Source: M10-OD1-4 sp038061695
GTDB taxonomy: Bacteria; Patescibacteriota; Minisyncoccia; GWC2-36-17; M10-OD1-4
Assembly (NCBI GenBank): GCA_038061695.1
Contig: JBBTYT010000011.1
Span: 1 to 39,724 of the forward strand
DNA length: 39,724 nt
Direction: 5' to 3'
Part shown: one piece after another, positions 1 through 7,247 of the stretch
Position numbering within the stretch: position 1 is the stretch's first letter
Layout of the letters: every line of letters begins with the position of its first letter
The notes under the pieces: generated by a model
Database searches by the model: none
Seen by the model: the letters and a program-made list of their open reading frames with translations, nothing else
What the model was told of the DNA's origin: nothing
Position numbers and translations under genes: made by a program

Positions 1-1
1 A

Positions 2-778
2 CAGAAAATTATAAATCAAAATAACATATTTTTAGCAGAATCAAAAGTGAGCGATGCTACAAGTATATTGGCAGATGCAACTGATGATCTTGCTTTGAAG
101 AGGGCGGGCGCAACCGATGAGCAAATAGACGCCCAAGAGAATAGAGTTATTCAGGCAGAGGCAAATGTGGCTCAGCAAAAAGCAATAATAAAACAGACGG
201 AAGCATCAGTGGTGAGTTATAAATCACAGCTTGCAAAAGCGGATATCTACGCTCCTATAAATGGAATAGTCACGAAGCAAGAGACAAAAATCGGAGAGGT
301 AGTTGCTTTAAACAAAATTGTGGTATCAATAATAAGCGAATCGGCATTTGAGATTAAAGTTAACATTCCAGAGGCTGATATTGCAAAGGTAAAAATAGGC
401 AATAGCGCAAGAGTAACTTTAGATGCCTATGGTGATGATCTTTTATTTAAAGGAAAAGTAATAGCTATTGATCCTGCCGAAACAGTGATAGAGGGAGTTT
501 CAACATATAAAACTACATTAATTTTTGAAGATGGAAATAGTAAGATAAAATCAGGCATGACTGCAAATGTAATTATTTTAACAGGTGAAAAAAAGGGCGT
601 GACTGCTCTTCCTCAAAGAGCGGTAATTTTAAAAAATGGAGATAGGTTTGTAAGGATTATTAAGAGTGGAGACATTGAAGATAGGATTGTCCATACTGGT
701 CTTAAGGGTTCAGATGGAATGCTGGAAATTTTAGATGGCGTAAATGAGGGAGATGAAGTTGTGCTTTTCTTTAAATAG
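2..778 (+). CDS. Efflux RND/ABC-type periplasmic adaptor (HlyD/MacA family), 5' end cut by window
   Basis: This is the C-terminal ~258 residues of a membrane-fusion adaptor. The frame stays open to the first base of the window, so the internal GTG at 47 is not the true start. Visible in order are an Ala/Gln-rich coiled-coil segment, the second half of a lipoyl/barrel-sandwich domain (motif ADIYAPINGIV at about residues 67-77 counted from the GTG), a beta-barrel domain, and a membrane-proximal domain ending GDEVVLFFK. Adaptors of this family link an inner-membrane transporter to the outside. The ABC ATPase and MacB-like permease that follow at once show it belongs to a MacAB-type export system. 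No TolC-like partner is seen. The family is clear; the substrate cannot be told. Confidence 0.9.
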   Translation, partial: QKIINQNNIFLAESKVSDATSILADATDDLALKRAGATDEQIDAQENRVIQAEANVAQQKAIIKQTEASVVSYKSQLAKADIYAPINGIVTKQETKIGEVVALNKIVVSIISESAFEIKVNIPEADIAKVKIGNSARVTLDAYGDDLLFKGKVIAIDPAETVIEGVSTYKTTLIFEDGNSKIKSGMTANVIILTGEKKGVTALPQRAVILKNGDRFVRIIKSGDIEDRIVHTGLKGSDGMLEILDGVNEGDEVVLFFK

Positions 779-812
779 TCTCATTTAGAAGTTCGCTCCC
801 AAGTTTATTTTT

Positions 813-1526
813 ATGAATATTATTGAAGTAAAAAATTTAAAAAAGATATTTTTTAATGAAGAGGTGGAAACTCGCGCTGTTGACGGGATATCTTTTTCTG
901 TGGCAAAAGGAGAGTTTGTTTCCATAATGGGTCAATCCGGTTCCGGCAAATCAACCCTACTTCAGGTTTTGGGATTTTTGGATAAGTATACTGAAGGAGA
1001 ATATATTTTTGATGGAAGGTCAGCAGATAGCTACTCTGATGATGAGACGGCAAAGATAAGGAATGAGAAGATAGGATTTATTTTTCAGACATTTAATCTT
1101 CTTCCAAGAGTTGATGTTTTTGAAAATGTAAAATTACCTCTTATCTATTCAACTGTTCCGGAATCAGAATGGGATAAATTAACTATGAAGGCGATTGACT
1201 CTGTCGGGCTTTCTCATAGAAAAGATCATGTGCCGGCAAAGCTTTCAGGTGGAGAAAGGCAAAGAGCCGCTATAGCAAGAGCCTTAGTAAATGAGCCTTC
1301 TATAATATTTGCCGATGAACCAACAGGAAATTTAGATTCAAAATCAGGTGAGCAAGTTATGAATTTAATAAGCGAGCTTAATAAAAAAGGACATACAATT
1401 ATTTTAATTACACACGAAACTTACACGGCAAATTATGCCGAAAGGATTATCAAGATTCATGATGGAAAAATAATAAGTGATGAGAGAGTAGAAAAAAGAA
1501 ACGATAAAGAATATTTTGAAAAATAA
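813..1526 (+). CDS. ABC transporter ATP-binding protein, MacB/LolD type
   Basis: A 237-aa ABC ATPase of normal length for the MacB/LolD/FtsE group. Walker A GQSGSGKST lies at residues 40-48, the signature LSGGERQR starts at residue 144, and Walker B with catalytic Glu is IIFADEP (Asp168, Glu169). The switch histidine is in LITHE. It would energise the permease coded directly downstream, 1 nt after its stop, with the adaptor gene 34 bp upstream. In E. coli MacB the ATPase and permease are one protein; here they are separate, as is common in Gram-positive-type and CPR genomes. The likely job is export of a peptide, lipid or toxic compound through the cell envelope; the substrate is unknown. There is no clear Shine-Dalgarno before the ATG. 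Confidence 0.93.
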   Translation: MNIIEVKNLKKIFFNEEVETRAVDGISFSVAKGEFVSIMGQSGSGKSTLLQVLGFLDKYTEGEYIFDGRSADSYSDDETAKIRNEKIGFIFQTFNLLPRVDVFENVKLPLIYSTVPESEWDKLTMKAIDSVGLSHRKDHVPAKLSGGERQRAAIARALVNEPSIIFADEPTGNLDSKSGEQVMNLISELNKKGHTIILITHETYTANYAERIIKIHDGKIISDERVEKRNDKEYFEK

Positions 1527-1527
1527 T

Positions 1528-2772
1528 ATGAATTTTAGGCATAGTGTAAAAACAGCTTATAGTGGGATATCAGCAAATAAAGGGAGGTCCATTCTTACGC
1601 TTCTTGGTATTGTTATAGGTATTGCTTCAATTATGATGATAATTTCAATAGGCAGAGGAACAGAAGAACTCATATTGAATCAGATAAATAGTATGGGAGC
1701 GGACACAGTAGTTATAAGACCTGGGCAAGAGCCGACAGGACCTTCTGATATAGCCGGGACTATATTCGCGGACTCTTTGAAAGAAAGAGATATTGAGGCC
1801 TTGAAGAAAAGTCAAAATGTCCCACACCTCATTGATATTGCGCCTATAGTCATAGTTACAGGCTCTGTTTCTTATGAAAGTGAGACATATCGTCCTCAAA
1901 TATTCGGTTGGTCAATGGAGTTTATGGCAAAGATGTTTAAAGTTTATCCACAAGAAGGTTATTTTTTTGATGAAAGCGATATAAAAAATAAATCAAGTGT
2001 TGCTGTCATAGGCTCGGAAGTGAAAAAAGAACTTTTTGGAGAATCCAATGCTGTTGGAAAATATATTAAAATAAGAGAGAGAAAATTTAGGGTAATAGGC
2101 GTTATAGCGCCAAGGGGGCAGGTTGCTTTTCTTGACCCTGATAAGGTTGTTGTCGTCCCGTACTCAACGGCTCAAACATATCTTTTGGGAATAGATTATT
2201 ATAATGAGGTGATGACAAAAGTAGATTCTCCTGAATTTATGGAAAGAACTGTGGAGGATATAAAAGCAACGTTACGTGAGCAACATAATATAACAGATTC
2301 TAAGAAGGATGATTTTTTCATAGTAACACAGAAGGGATTGGTTTCTCAGATAGAAACAATTATTGCGGCTTTAACTTTGTTTTTGTCTTCTGTGGTTGCA
2401 ATATCTCTTGTTGTTGGCGGAATAGGTGTTATGAATATTATGCTTGTATCAGTAACAGAAAGAACTAGAGAGATAGGTCTTCGTAAGGCGCTTGGAGCTA
2501 CAAAAAAAGATATATTATTTCAGTTTCTAATTGAGGCTGTAATGTTGACAGCAATCGGCGGTATTATTGGAATTATATCAGGAGCGCTTTTATCATTTAT
2601 TGCAGCATATATTTTAAAGGAGTTTATGATGCTTGATTGGGTCTTTTCATTCCCTATTTTTGCTGCATTGCTTGGCTTTGGCGTATCCGCTTTTGTTGGA
2701 CTCATCTTTGGTATATATCCGGCAAGAAAAGCTTCAAATAAGAGTCCTATGGAAGCTCTAAGATACGAATAA
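1528..2772 (+). CDS. ABC transporter permease, MacB/FtsX family
   Basis: A 414-aa permease with the MacB layout. One N-terminal membrane helix (about residues 18-40, RSILTLLGIVIGIASIM) is followed by a large extracytoplasmic MacB_PCD domain and then three C-terminal helices of the FtsX fold. The coupling motif TERTREIGLRKALGA and the terminal YPARKASNKSPMEALRYE are typical of the family. I chose the ATG at 1528, 1 nt after the ATPase stop; a TTG at 1516 would add four residues and overlap the ATPase gene. It forms the mechanotransmission part of the adaptor-ATPase-permease complex. Substrate not predictable. Confidence 0.93.
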   Translation: MNFRHSVKTAYSGISANKGRSILTLLGIVIGIASIMMIISIGRGTEELILNQINSMGADTVVIRPGQEPTGPSDIAGTIFADSLKERDIEALKKSQNVPHLIDIAPIVIVTGSVSYESETYRPQIFGWSMEFMAKMFKVYPQEGYFFDESDIKNKSSVAVIGSEVKKELFGESNAVGKYIKIRERKFRVIGVIAPRGQVAFLDPDKVVVVPYSTAQTYLLGIDYYNEVMTKVDSPEFMERTVEDIKATLREQHNITDSKKDDFFIVTQKGLVSQIETIIAALTLFLSSVVAISLVVGGIGVMNIMLVSVTERTREIGLRKALGATKKDILFQFLIEAVMLTAIGGIIGIISGALLSFIAAYILKEFMMLDWVFSFPIFAALLGFGVSAFVGLIFGIYPARKASNKSPMEALRYE

Positions 2773-2789
2773 ATAATAGTTAGAGGATG

Positions 2790-2963
2790 TTATTTCGCTA
2801 TAAGTCTAATATAAACTCCATTTTTCTCCTCCTTTGATTCAACTTTAGGCAGAGTAATTAAATAATGTATAGCGGGAATGGCTTTAATAGCGGTCAGGTC
2901 ATTAAGGAGAGTTATAGAGGAATGTAATAAGGAAATATTTAATAAAATTAACTCCTGATTGAC
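2790..2963 (-). pseudogene. Possible 3' gene remnant on the minus strand
   Basis: In the ~250 bp between the permease and the acylphosphatase, the minus strand has 57 sense codons open from a stop at 2964-2966 to TAA at 2790-2792. No ATG, GTG or TTG occurs in frame. The C-terminal part (TLPKVESKEEKNGVYIRLIAK split across its end) has the mixed polar and hydrophobic pattern of real protein, whereas the upstream part is Leu/Ile-rich and could be chance in AT-rich DNA. It may be the tail of a lost gene. I do not recognise the family. Confidence 0.3.
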
Positions 2964-2986
2964 TTAGGTGTTTTTTGTTATACAAT
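2959..2986 (+). promoter_or_regulatory. Candidate promoter for acylphosphatase gene
   Basis: A -35-like TTGACT (2959-2964) is followed after 16 bp by a -10-like TACAAT (2981-2986). Initiation would fall near 2993, about 30 nt before the ATG at 3023. Pattern match only. Confidence 0.45.
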
Positions 2987-3022
2987 ACAATACAACATTA
3001 TAAATTATTTGTATTTAAGTAT

Positions 3023-3301
3023 ATGTTAAAAAGAGTTGAATGCAGAGTAACTGGACGAGTGCAGATGGTGATGTTTAGAGATTTTACCGTAAGAAAGGCA
3101 AAGTCACTTGGTTTGGTGGGGTCTGTCAAAAATGAAAATGATGGCTCAGTTTTTATTGTGGCGGAGGGAGATGAGAGTAGAGTAAAGAATTTTATAACTC
3201 TTTTGCATAAAGGATCTATTTTTTCAAGAGTTGATAATGTGAAAGTAATTTGGTTTGATTTTATTGGTGAACTTTCCAATTTTAAAATATTGTATAATTA
3301 A
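3023..3301 (+). CDS. acyP: Acylphosphatase
   Basis: A small 92-aa protein matching acylphosphatase over its whole length. The active loop is GRVQMVMFRDF, with phosphate-binding Arg19. The catalytic Asn37 sits in the GSVKN segment, followed by DGSV and the AEGD turn. These enzymes hydrolyse carboxyl-phosphate bonds such as acetyl-phosphate or 1,3-bisphosphoglycerate. The usual second glycine of the loop (VQGV) is Met15 here, a small deviation. I chose the ATG at 3023 because the family starts right there; the frame is open upstream to 2975, but that stretch has no family similarity and overlaps the likely promoter. The uppS -10 element overlaps the 3' end. Confidence 0.9.
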   Translation: MLKRVECRVTGRVQMVMFRDFTVRKAKSLGLVGSVKNENDGSVFIVAEGDESRVKNFITLLHKGSIFSRVDNVKVIWFDFIGELSNFKILYN

Positions 3302-3324
3302 GCATTATGTCTAAAGATGAATGA
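3293..3324 (+). promoter_or_regulatory. -10 element and mini-ORF leader ahead of uppS
   Basis: A perfect TATAAT lies at 3293-3298, putting initiation near 3305. An ATG at 3307 opens a five-codon ORF (MSKDE) whose TGA overlaps the uppS ATG as ATGA at 3321-3324. uppS has no Shine-Dalgarno, so it may be reached by termination-reinitiation from a near-leaderless mini-ORF. No good -35 is visible. The -10 is seen directly; the coupling is inferred. Confidence 0.4.
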
Positions 3325-4022
3325 AAGAAATTAATAAAAAAATTCCAAAATGTATAGGCATTATAATGGATGGTAATCGCAGATGGGCAAAGATGAGAGG
3401 ATTAACAAGTTACAAAGGACATTCTGCCGGTTGTAAAAAGTTAAAGGAATTCATCAGTTGGAGTAATGTAATTGGAGTAAAAAATATTGTTACTTATGCG
3501 TTTTCAACAGAGAATTGGAAACGCTCTGACATAGAGATAGAATATTTATTTAAGATTTTTAAAAAGTTTATTTTAGAGGAGTTTGATTTTTTAAAAAAAG
3601 AGAATGTTAAAGTTAGGTGTATTGGACAAATAGATAAATTTTCAAAAGATCTTCAAGACGGAATAAAAAACCTAGAAAGGAAAACAGAAAAAAATGATGG
3701 CGTAAATGTATATCTAGCTTTGTCTTATGGCGGAAGAGCTGAGATATTGCATGCTGTGTCAGAGCTTTTGGAAAAATCTAAAAAAGATGATGTAAAGATA
3801 ATAGAGAGTGAGTTTGCAAAATATTTATGGACAAAAGATATGTCAGACCCGGACTTAATCATAAGGACAGGAGGTGAGATGCGTCTTTCCAATTTTCTTT
3901 TATGGCAGTCGGCTTATTCAGAGCTTTTTTTTACAAACACTCATTGGCCTGATTTTTCAGAAGAAGAATTTTTGAAGATAATTTCAGATTTTCAGAGAAG
4001 AGAAAAGAGATTTGGAAAATAA
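3321..4022 (+). CDS. uppS: Isoprenyl (undecaprenyl) diphosphate synthase
   Basis: A 233-aa cis-prenyltransferase of normal size. The catalytic motif is GIIMDGNRRWAK with Asp17. The mid motif is TYAFSTENWKR, and the C-terminal block is SDPDLIIRTGGEMRLSNFLLWQ followed after a short stretch by FTNTHWPDF. It condenses isopentenyl diphosphates onto farnesyl diphosphate to make the C55 lipid carrier for peptidoglycan and surface glycan assembly at the cytoplasmic membrane. It follows acyP by 19 bp but probably has its own -10 at 3293. All expected catalytic residues are visible. Confidence 0.97.
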   Translation: MKEINKKIPKCIGIIMDGNRRWAKMRGLTSYKGHSAGCKKLKEFISWSNVIGVKNIVTYAFSTENWKRSDIEIEYLFKIFKKFILEEFDFLKKENVKVRCIGQIDKFSKDLQDGIKNLERKTEKNDGVNVYLALSYGGRAEILHAVSELLEKSKKDDVKIIESEFAKYLWTKDMSDPDLIIRTGGEMRLSNFLLWQSAYSELFFTNTHWPDFSEEEFLKIISDFQRREKRFGK

Positions 4023-4038
4023 TTTTTAATCGGATAAA

Positions 4039-4064
4039 ATTTTGATCTGGTATCGGATCAAAAT
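4039..4064 (+). terminator. Hairpin downstream of uppS
   Basis: A 9-bp perfect inverted repeat, ATTTTGATC at 4039-4047 and GATCAAAAT at 4056-4064, with an 8-nt loop, lies 17 bp after the uppS stop. No T-run follows on the + strand, so it is only a weak terminator candidate. Confidence 0.35.
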
Positions 4065-4077
4065 ATGACATCTATCA

Positions 4078-4104
4078 TTGACTTTTTAATTCTTTTTGTA
4101 TAGT
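4078..4104 (+). promoter_or_regulatory. Candidate promoter for the 4151 gene
   Basis: TTGACT (4078-4083), a 15-bp spacer and TATAGT (4099-4104) put the start near 4111, 40 nt upstream of the ATG. The spacing is short, so the call is moderate. Confidence 0.4.
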
Positions 4105-4150
4105 TTTACATGGAAAGATAAAGAAGTTAATATTTAGAAATCAAAAACCA

Positions 4151-4786
4151 ATGAACAAAAAAATATTATCAATTTTAGTTTTAGTGATAGCTGTCATAAT
4201 ATTGGGAGTGGTTTTTGGTTTGGAGAAAAAGGAAGTGAAGGCGCCGGTGATGGAGAATCAAGTTAAAAATGGACAACAAACAGCAACTACAACAGAGGAA
4301 GTATCCGAGATTGACACTTCAAATTGGATTTTATTTGATAGCCAAAAAGACGCTGGAATAAAATTTAAATTTATTATAAGACATCCTGAAGAATGGGTAA
4401 CACAAGGTAGTGTTGATGGAGGAGGTATTTCCATAATTCCTTTTTATAAAAAAGAAATATATTCAGAAAAATGTATAACTAAAGAGGGCAATGTTATTAT
4501 ATGTGATAAAGTTGGTCAGATTGCACAGATACAGATGACAAGAATATTGGAAGATGATTCTAAAAAAATTGATGGTGAGTTATATTCTCTTGATAGTCAT
4601 AATGGATATATAAATTCAGGAATAAATAAGCAAGGCATTATGAGTAGTCAATATATTTCTGATAATAAAATATGGGTTATTTTTCCAAATATAGATGGCT
4701 ATAAATTTGAATTTATTATGGCCATAGAAAATGAAGAGAGTAAGAATATTTTTTATGAAATTTTAAAAAATAGTAAGTTCAATTAA
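4151..4786 (+). CDS. Membrane-anchored extracytoplasmic protein of unknown function
   Basis: A 211-aa protein. A single N-terminal hydrophobic helix (about residues 4-23, ILSILVLVIAVIILGVVFGL) acts as an uncleaved anchor or signal. A short linker rich in Glu, Gln and Thr follows (about 27-55), then a globular domain with FKFIIRHPEEW near residue 80. The 'hPeeW' element recalls PsbP-like small extracytoplasmic domains often seen in CPR proteins, but I cannot confirm that from sequence alone. Two cysteines flank a short loop (EKCITKEGNVIICD) and could form a disulfide outside the cell. It stands alone with its own promoter-like site and ends just before a large hairpin. No function assigned. 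Confidence 0.75.
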   Translation: MNKKILSILVLVIAVIILGVVFGLEKKEVKAPVMENQVKNGQQTATTTEEVSEIDTSNWILFDSQKDAGIKFKFIIRHPEEWVTQGSVDGGGISIIPFYKKEIYSEKCITKEGNVIICDKVGQIAQIQMTRILEDDSKKIDGELYSLDSHNGYINSGINKQGIMSSQYISDNKIWVIFPNIDGYKFEFIMAIENEESKNIFYEILKNSKFN

Positions 4787-4799
4787 TATTATATATTTT

Positions 4800-4854
4800 T
4801 AAGCATCAGGCAAATGAAATTTAGACGATTTAAATTTCATTTGCCTGATGCTTA
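4800..4854. repeat. Perfect 24-bp inverted repeat (large hairpin)
   Basis: The left arm 4800-4823 and right arm 4831-4854 are exact reverse complements over 24 bp around a 7-nt loop. The stem is longer and less GC-rich than an ordinary intrinsic terminator and has only a short T-run after it (4862-4866). It starts 13 bp after the stop of the 4151 gene and could stop transcription both ways or mark a boundary of the following, probably acquired, peptidase gene. Confidence 0.85.
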
Positions 4855-4924
4855 GCTAATAATTTTTAGCTTAATTTCAGGAAATAGTTGTTCATTTACA
4901 ATTTAATATCAAAGGAGATTTGTT

Positions 4925-6355
4925 ATGACTAATAAACTTAGTTCTTCTCTAACGTGTCTGTTGCTACTATTTACTGCTTTGCCTAGTAAAGCAGACTTGA
5001 AATTACCCTTAGAATCAGGGTATGCATATCAAGTCACAGTAGGTTATAATGGCGTGTCCATTTTTACTAATAATGATGGTACGCCTTATATAGATACTTG
5101 GCATCAAGGTAGTTATTACTATGCTTTGGATTTTGATAATCCTTCTAACAATCTTAATCCAAAAGTTGTTGCTATTGATAGTGGCGAGGTAATTGCTGCT
5201 AAATTTGCAATTGGCCCAGATGGTTATGATGTTGGCGGATACGGTAACTATGTGAAAGTAAGGCATGCAAATGGAGACGTCTCTATTTCTGCTCATTTAA
5301 GTCGAGTTGATGTTTTTGAAACACAGAAAGTGGTTCAGGGTGAAGTGTTGGGTATCATGGGGACAACAGGAAACTCTTCCGGCACTCATTTACACTTTGA
5401 GTTAAAGAATAGTAGTGGTATCTCAAAAATCCCAGAACCTATGTCCGGTTACACAAACTTTGTTGCAGGAGGCGTTTACACCTCCAACAACACAATGTAC
5501 CCTCAAGACAACACCTTCATCAAGTTTGATCAAAACAACACCATTTTTTACGCCTTCAATCATAGACTGTGGGATATCAAAGATGAAGCGTCATTTTATG
5601 GAATGGGAGGTGATTTTTCAAAGCTTACAATCTTTGATTTCTTGCGTTATCCTGAGATAACAGGTCAATATCCTGTTATGGGAACGATAGCTTCGGAAGG
5701 CTTGATAGCGAGAGTTCCGACAAGCTCAACCCCTGATAGAGTGTATAAGCTTGAAAGCAAAGAATGGCGTTGGTTTAAAAACTGGGATGCTATTTTGTAT
5801 TACGGCTACACGGCAAATCATATAGTGGATGTGACGCAGGGAATATTTAATATCTTTCCTCAAAGTCCCGCTGATCTTGTCGCATTGGATAAAATCTTTG
5901 ATCCGATGACCGCTAAAATATACAAATGGTATCATTATGACTATCTTGCCGTTGTGGATCAATGGAATAGATATCATGGCGTTGAAGATACATATCAATT
6001 CATTCAGTATCTTCAGCAATATACTTGTATTCCACTTACGACAAGCTCTTTTAGAAACTTTCAAAAACCTGACGGTTCAAATGTTACAAATACTGGTAGC
6101 GCTAATATGGGTTACCAAGAAATGCTTAACAAGGCATATCTGGAAGATTCAGGCTTTCTGAGTCCAACTTATATATTTTGGACTTCAAAAGGAAGCTATA
6201 CTGATAGATTTGGACTCAAGAACTACGTAGAGACAATGACACCTCTCTTACCTCTTATGTCTCCACAGGATAGAGCTTATCAAGAGCCGATGATCTGGGA
6301 GGCGAGAGCATTACTCGCAAAACCTCAGGCTAAAATTTGGCCAAAGTGTAATTAA
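4925..6355 (+). CDS. Secreted M23 (LytM-type) metallopeptidase with long unknown C-terminal domain
   Basis: A 476-aa protein with a Sec signal peptide (residues 1-23, cleavage after PSKA). An M23 zinc peptidase domain follows, about residues 30-170. Visible ligands are Asp69 in YALDF, His124 in SAHLS and the HxH pair His155/His157 in GTHLHFEL. The usual HxxxD histidine is Tyr here; His60, nine residues before Asp69, may replace it as in M23 proteins with a longer spacing. Such enzymes cut peptidoglycan cross-bridges. Residues ~210-476 are Trp/Tyr-rich and match nothing I recognise. The gene has a strong AAAGGAG 6 nt before the ATG, unlike its neighbours, and is bracketed by strong hairpins, suggesting it was acquired. 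It may act in wall remodelling or against a host or competitor. Confidence 0.87.
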   Translation: MTNKLSSSLTCLLLLFTALPSKADLKLPLESGYAYQVTVGYNGVSIFTNNDGTPYIDTWHQGSYYYALDFDNPSNNLNPKVVAIDSGEVIAAKFAIGPDGYDVGGYGNYVKVRHANGDVSISAHLSRVDVFETQKVVQGEVLGIMGTTGNSSGTHLHFELKNSSGISKIPEPMSGYTNFVAGGVYTSNNTMYPQDNTFIKFDQNNTIFYAFNHRLWDIKDEASFYGMGGDFSKLTIFDFLRYPEITGQYPVMGTIASEGLIARVPTSSTPDRVYKLESKEWRWFKNWDAILYYGYTANHIVDVTQGIFNIFPQSPADLVALDKIFDPMTAKIYKWYHYDYLAVVDQWNRYHGVEDTYQFIQYLQQYTCIPLTTSSFRNFQKPDGSNVTNTGSANMGYQEMLNKAYLEDSGFLSPTYIFWTSKGSYTDRFGLKNYVETMTPLLPLMSPQDRAYQEPMIWEARALLAKPQAKIWPKCN

Positions 6356-6361
6356 GTAATT

Positions 6362-6384
6362 TATCCGATAGCAATTATTGGATA
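6362..6384. repeat. 9-bp hairpin downstream of the M23 gene
   Basis: TATCCGATA (6362-6370) and TATTGGATA (6376-6384) pair over 9 bp with one G-U, around a 5-nt loop. It sits directly upstream of the intrinsic terminator, giving two hairpins in tandem. Confidence 0.55.
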
Positions 6385-6388
6385 TTCG

Positions 6389-6417
6389 CCGGCGCAAAGT
6401 ATCGCGTCGGTTTTTTT
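6389..6417 (+). terminator. Rho-independent terminator of the M23 gene
   Basis: A GC-rich stem CCGGCGC (6389-6395) and GCGTCGG (6404-6410), with one G-U pair and an 8-nt loop, is followed by seven T (6411-6417). This is the most canonical terminator in the window. Confidence 0.9.
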
Positions 6418-6493
6418 ATTGATTTTTTTTGTTAAATCTACACAGAGATTTGAATTTTTTTATTTCTGCAATATATGTATATTTATGTCAAAG

Positions 6494-6522
6494 TTGACAG
6501 TAATTTTTTTAAAAAATATAAT
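6494..6522 (+). promoter_or_regulatory. Consensus sigma70-type promoter of the peroxiredoxin gene
   Basis: An exact TTGACA (6494-6499), an exact 17-bp spacer and an exact TATAAT (6517-6522) put initiation near 6529. This rules out upstream in-frame starts and selects the ATG at 6551 with a ~22-nt leader. A fully consensus promoter suggests strong, largely constitutive expression. Confidence 0.85.
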
Positions 6523-6550
6523 GAAGTTACTAATCAATAAATATTCAAAT

Positions 6551-7138
6551 ATGAATACAGAAAGTCTAAATAAATTACCTGTGATAGGTAGAAAAGTTAA
6601 TGATTTATCTTTTGATGTTTTCTTAGATAATAAGATTTTAAAGAAGAAAATTTCAAGTTTTAAAGATGAATGGGTAATACTCTTTTTTTATCCAGCGGAT
6701 TTCACATTTGTCTGTCCAACAGAGCTTGAGGAAATGGCTGATAATTATGATAAATTCAAGAAATTAGGCGCAGAGGTTGTCTCTGTAAGCACTGATACCG
6801 CCTTTGTACATAAGGCATGGCATGATAATTCACCCTCAATAAAGAAGATAAAATTTCCTATGGCTGCTGATCCAACCGGTAATCTTTGCAAGGAATTTGG
6901 TGTTTTAATAGAAGATGAGGGTTTGGCTTTAAGAGGTACTTTTATTATTAATCCTGAAGGGGAGCTTGTGGCTTATGAAGTTAATGATAATAGTATAGGA
7001 AGAAGCGCTGTAGAGCTTATAAGGAAGCTAGAAGCCGCAATATTTGTGAGAGCTCATAAAGGACAAGTATGTCCTGCCAGTTGGCATCCGGGTGATAAAA
7101 CTCTAAAACCCGGAGTTAATTTAATCGGCAAGATATAA
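6551..7138 (+). CDS. 2-Cys peroxiredoxin (AhpC/Prx1 type)
   Basis: A 195-aa typical 2-Cys peroxiredoxin. The peroxidatic site is FTFVCPTE with Cys55, and the resolving Cys174 is in GQVCPASW near the C-terminus. The thioredoxin fold is intact (WVILFFYPADF; RGTFIINPEGE). It reduces hydrogen peroxide and organic hydroperoxides in the cytosol using a disulfide reductant. The frame is open back to 6419, but the consensus promoter at 6494-6522 and family alignment both favour the ATG at 6551. It stands alone between the M23 terminator and nrdA. Keeping a strongly transcribed peroxidase in a reduced genome fits a cell without catalase. No AhpF partner is seen here. Confidence 0.95.
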   Translation: MNTESLNKLPVIGRKVNDLSFDVFLDNKILKKKISSFKDEWVILFFYPADFTFVCPTELEEMADNYDKFKKLGAEVVSVSTDTAFVHKAWHDNSPSIKKIKFPMAADPTGNLCKEFGVLIEDEGLALRGTFIINPEGELVAYEVNDNSIGRSAVELIRKLEAAIFVRAHKGQVCPASWHPGDKTLKPGVNLIGKI

Positions 7139-7247
7139 AGTTTCTCAGTTTATTAATAATATTTGAATATATTTAATTATAAGAATTACGCATAAGTTTA
7201 TCTTTGTGTAGTCCGCATAGCTATCATCATTAAAAGTTTTAATTAAA

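Noticed and set aside
2975..3022. 16-residue extension of the acylphosphatase
   Set aside because: The family begins at the Met at 3023, and the extension overlaps the likely promoter.
5726..6064. 112-aa minus-strand ORF inside the M23 gene
   Set aside because: Opposite-strand shadow with no promoter or start context; the + frame is a full-length secreted protein.
6419..6550. 44-residue N-terminal extension of the peroxiredoxin
   Set aside because: It would lie over the consensus promoter at 6494-6522 and has no similarity to the family.
7139..7247. NrdR box upstream of nrdA
   Set aside because: I looked for an ACAC-WATAT-type palindrome and found none convincing.
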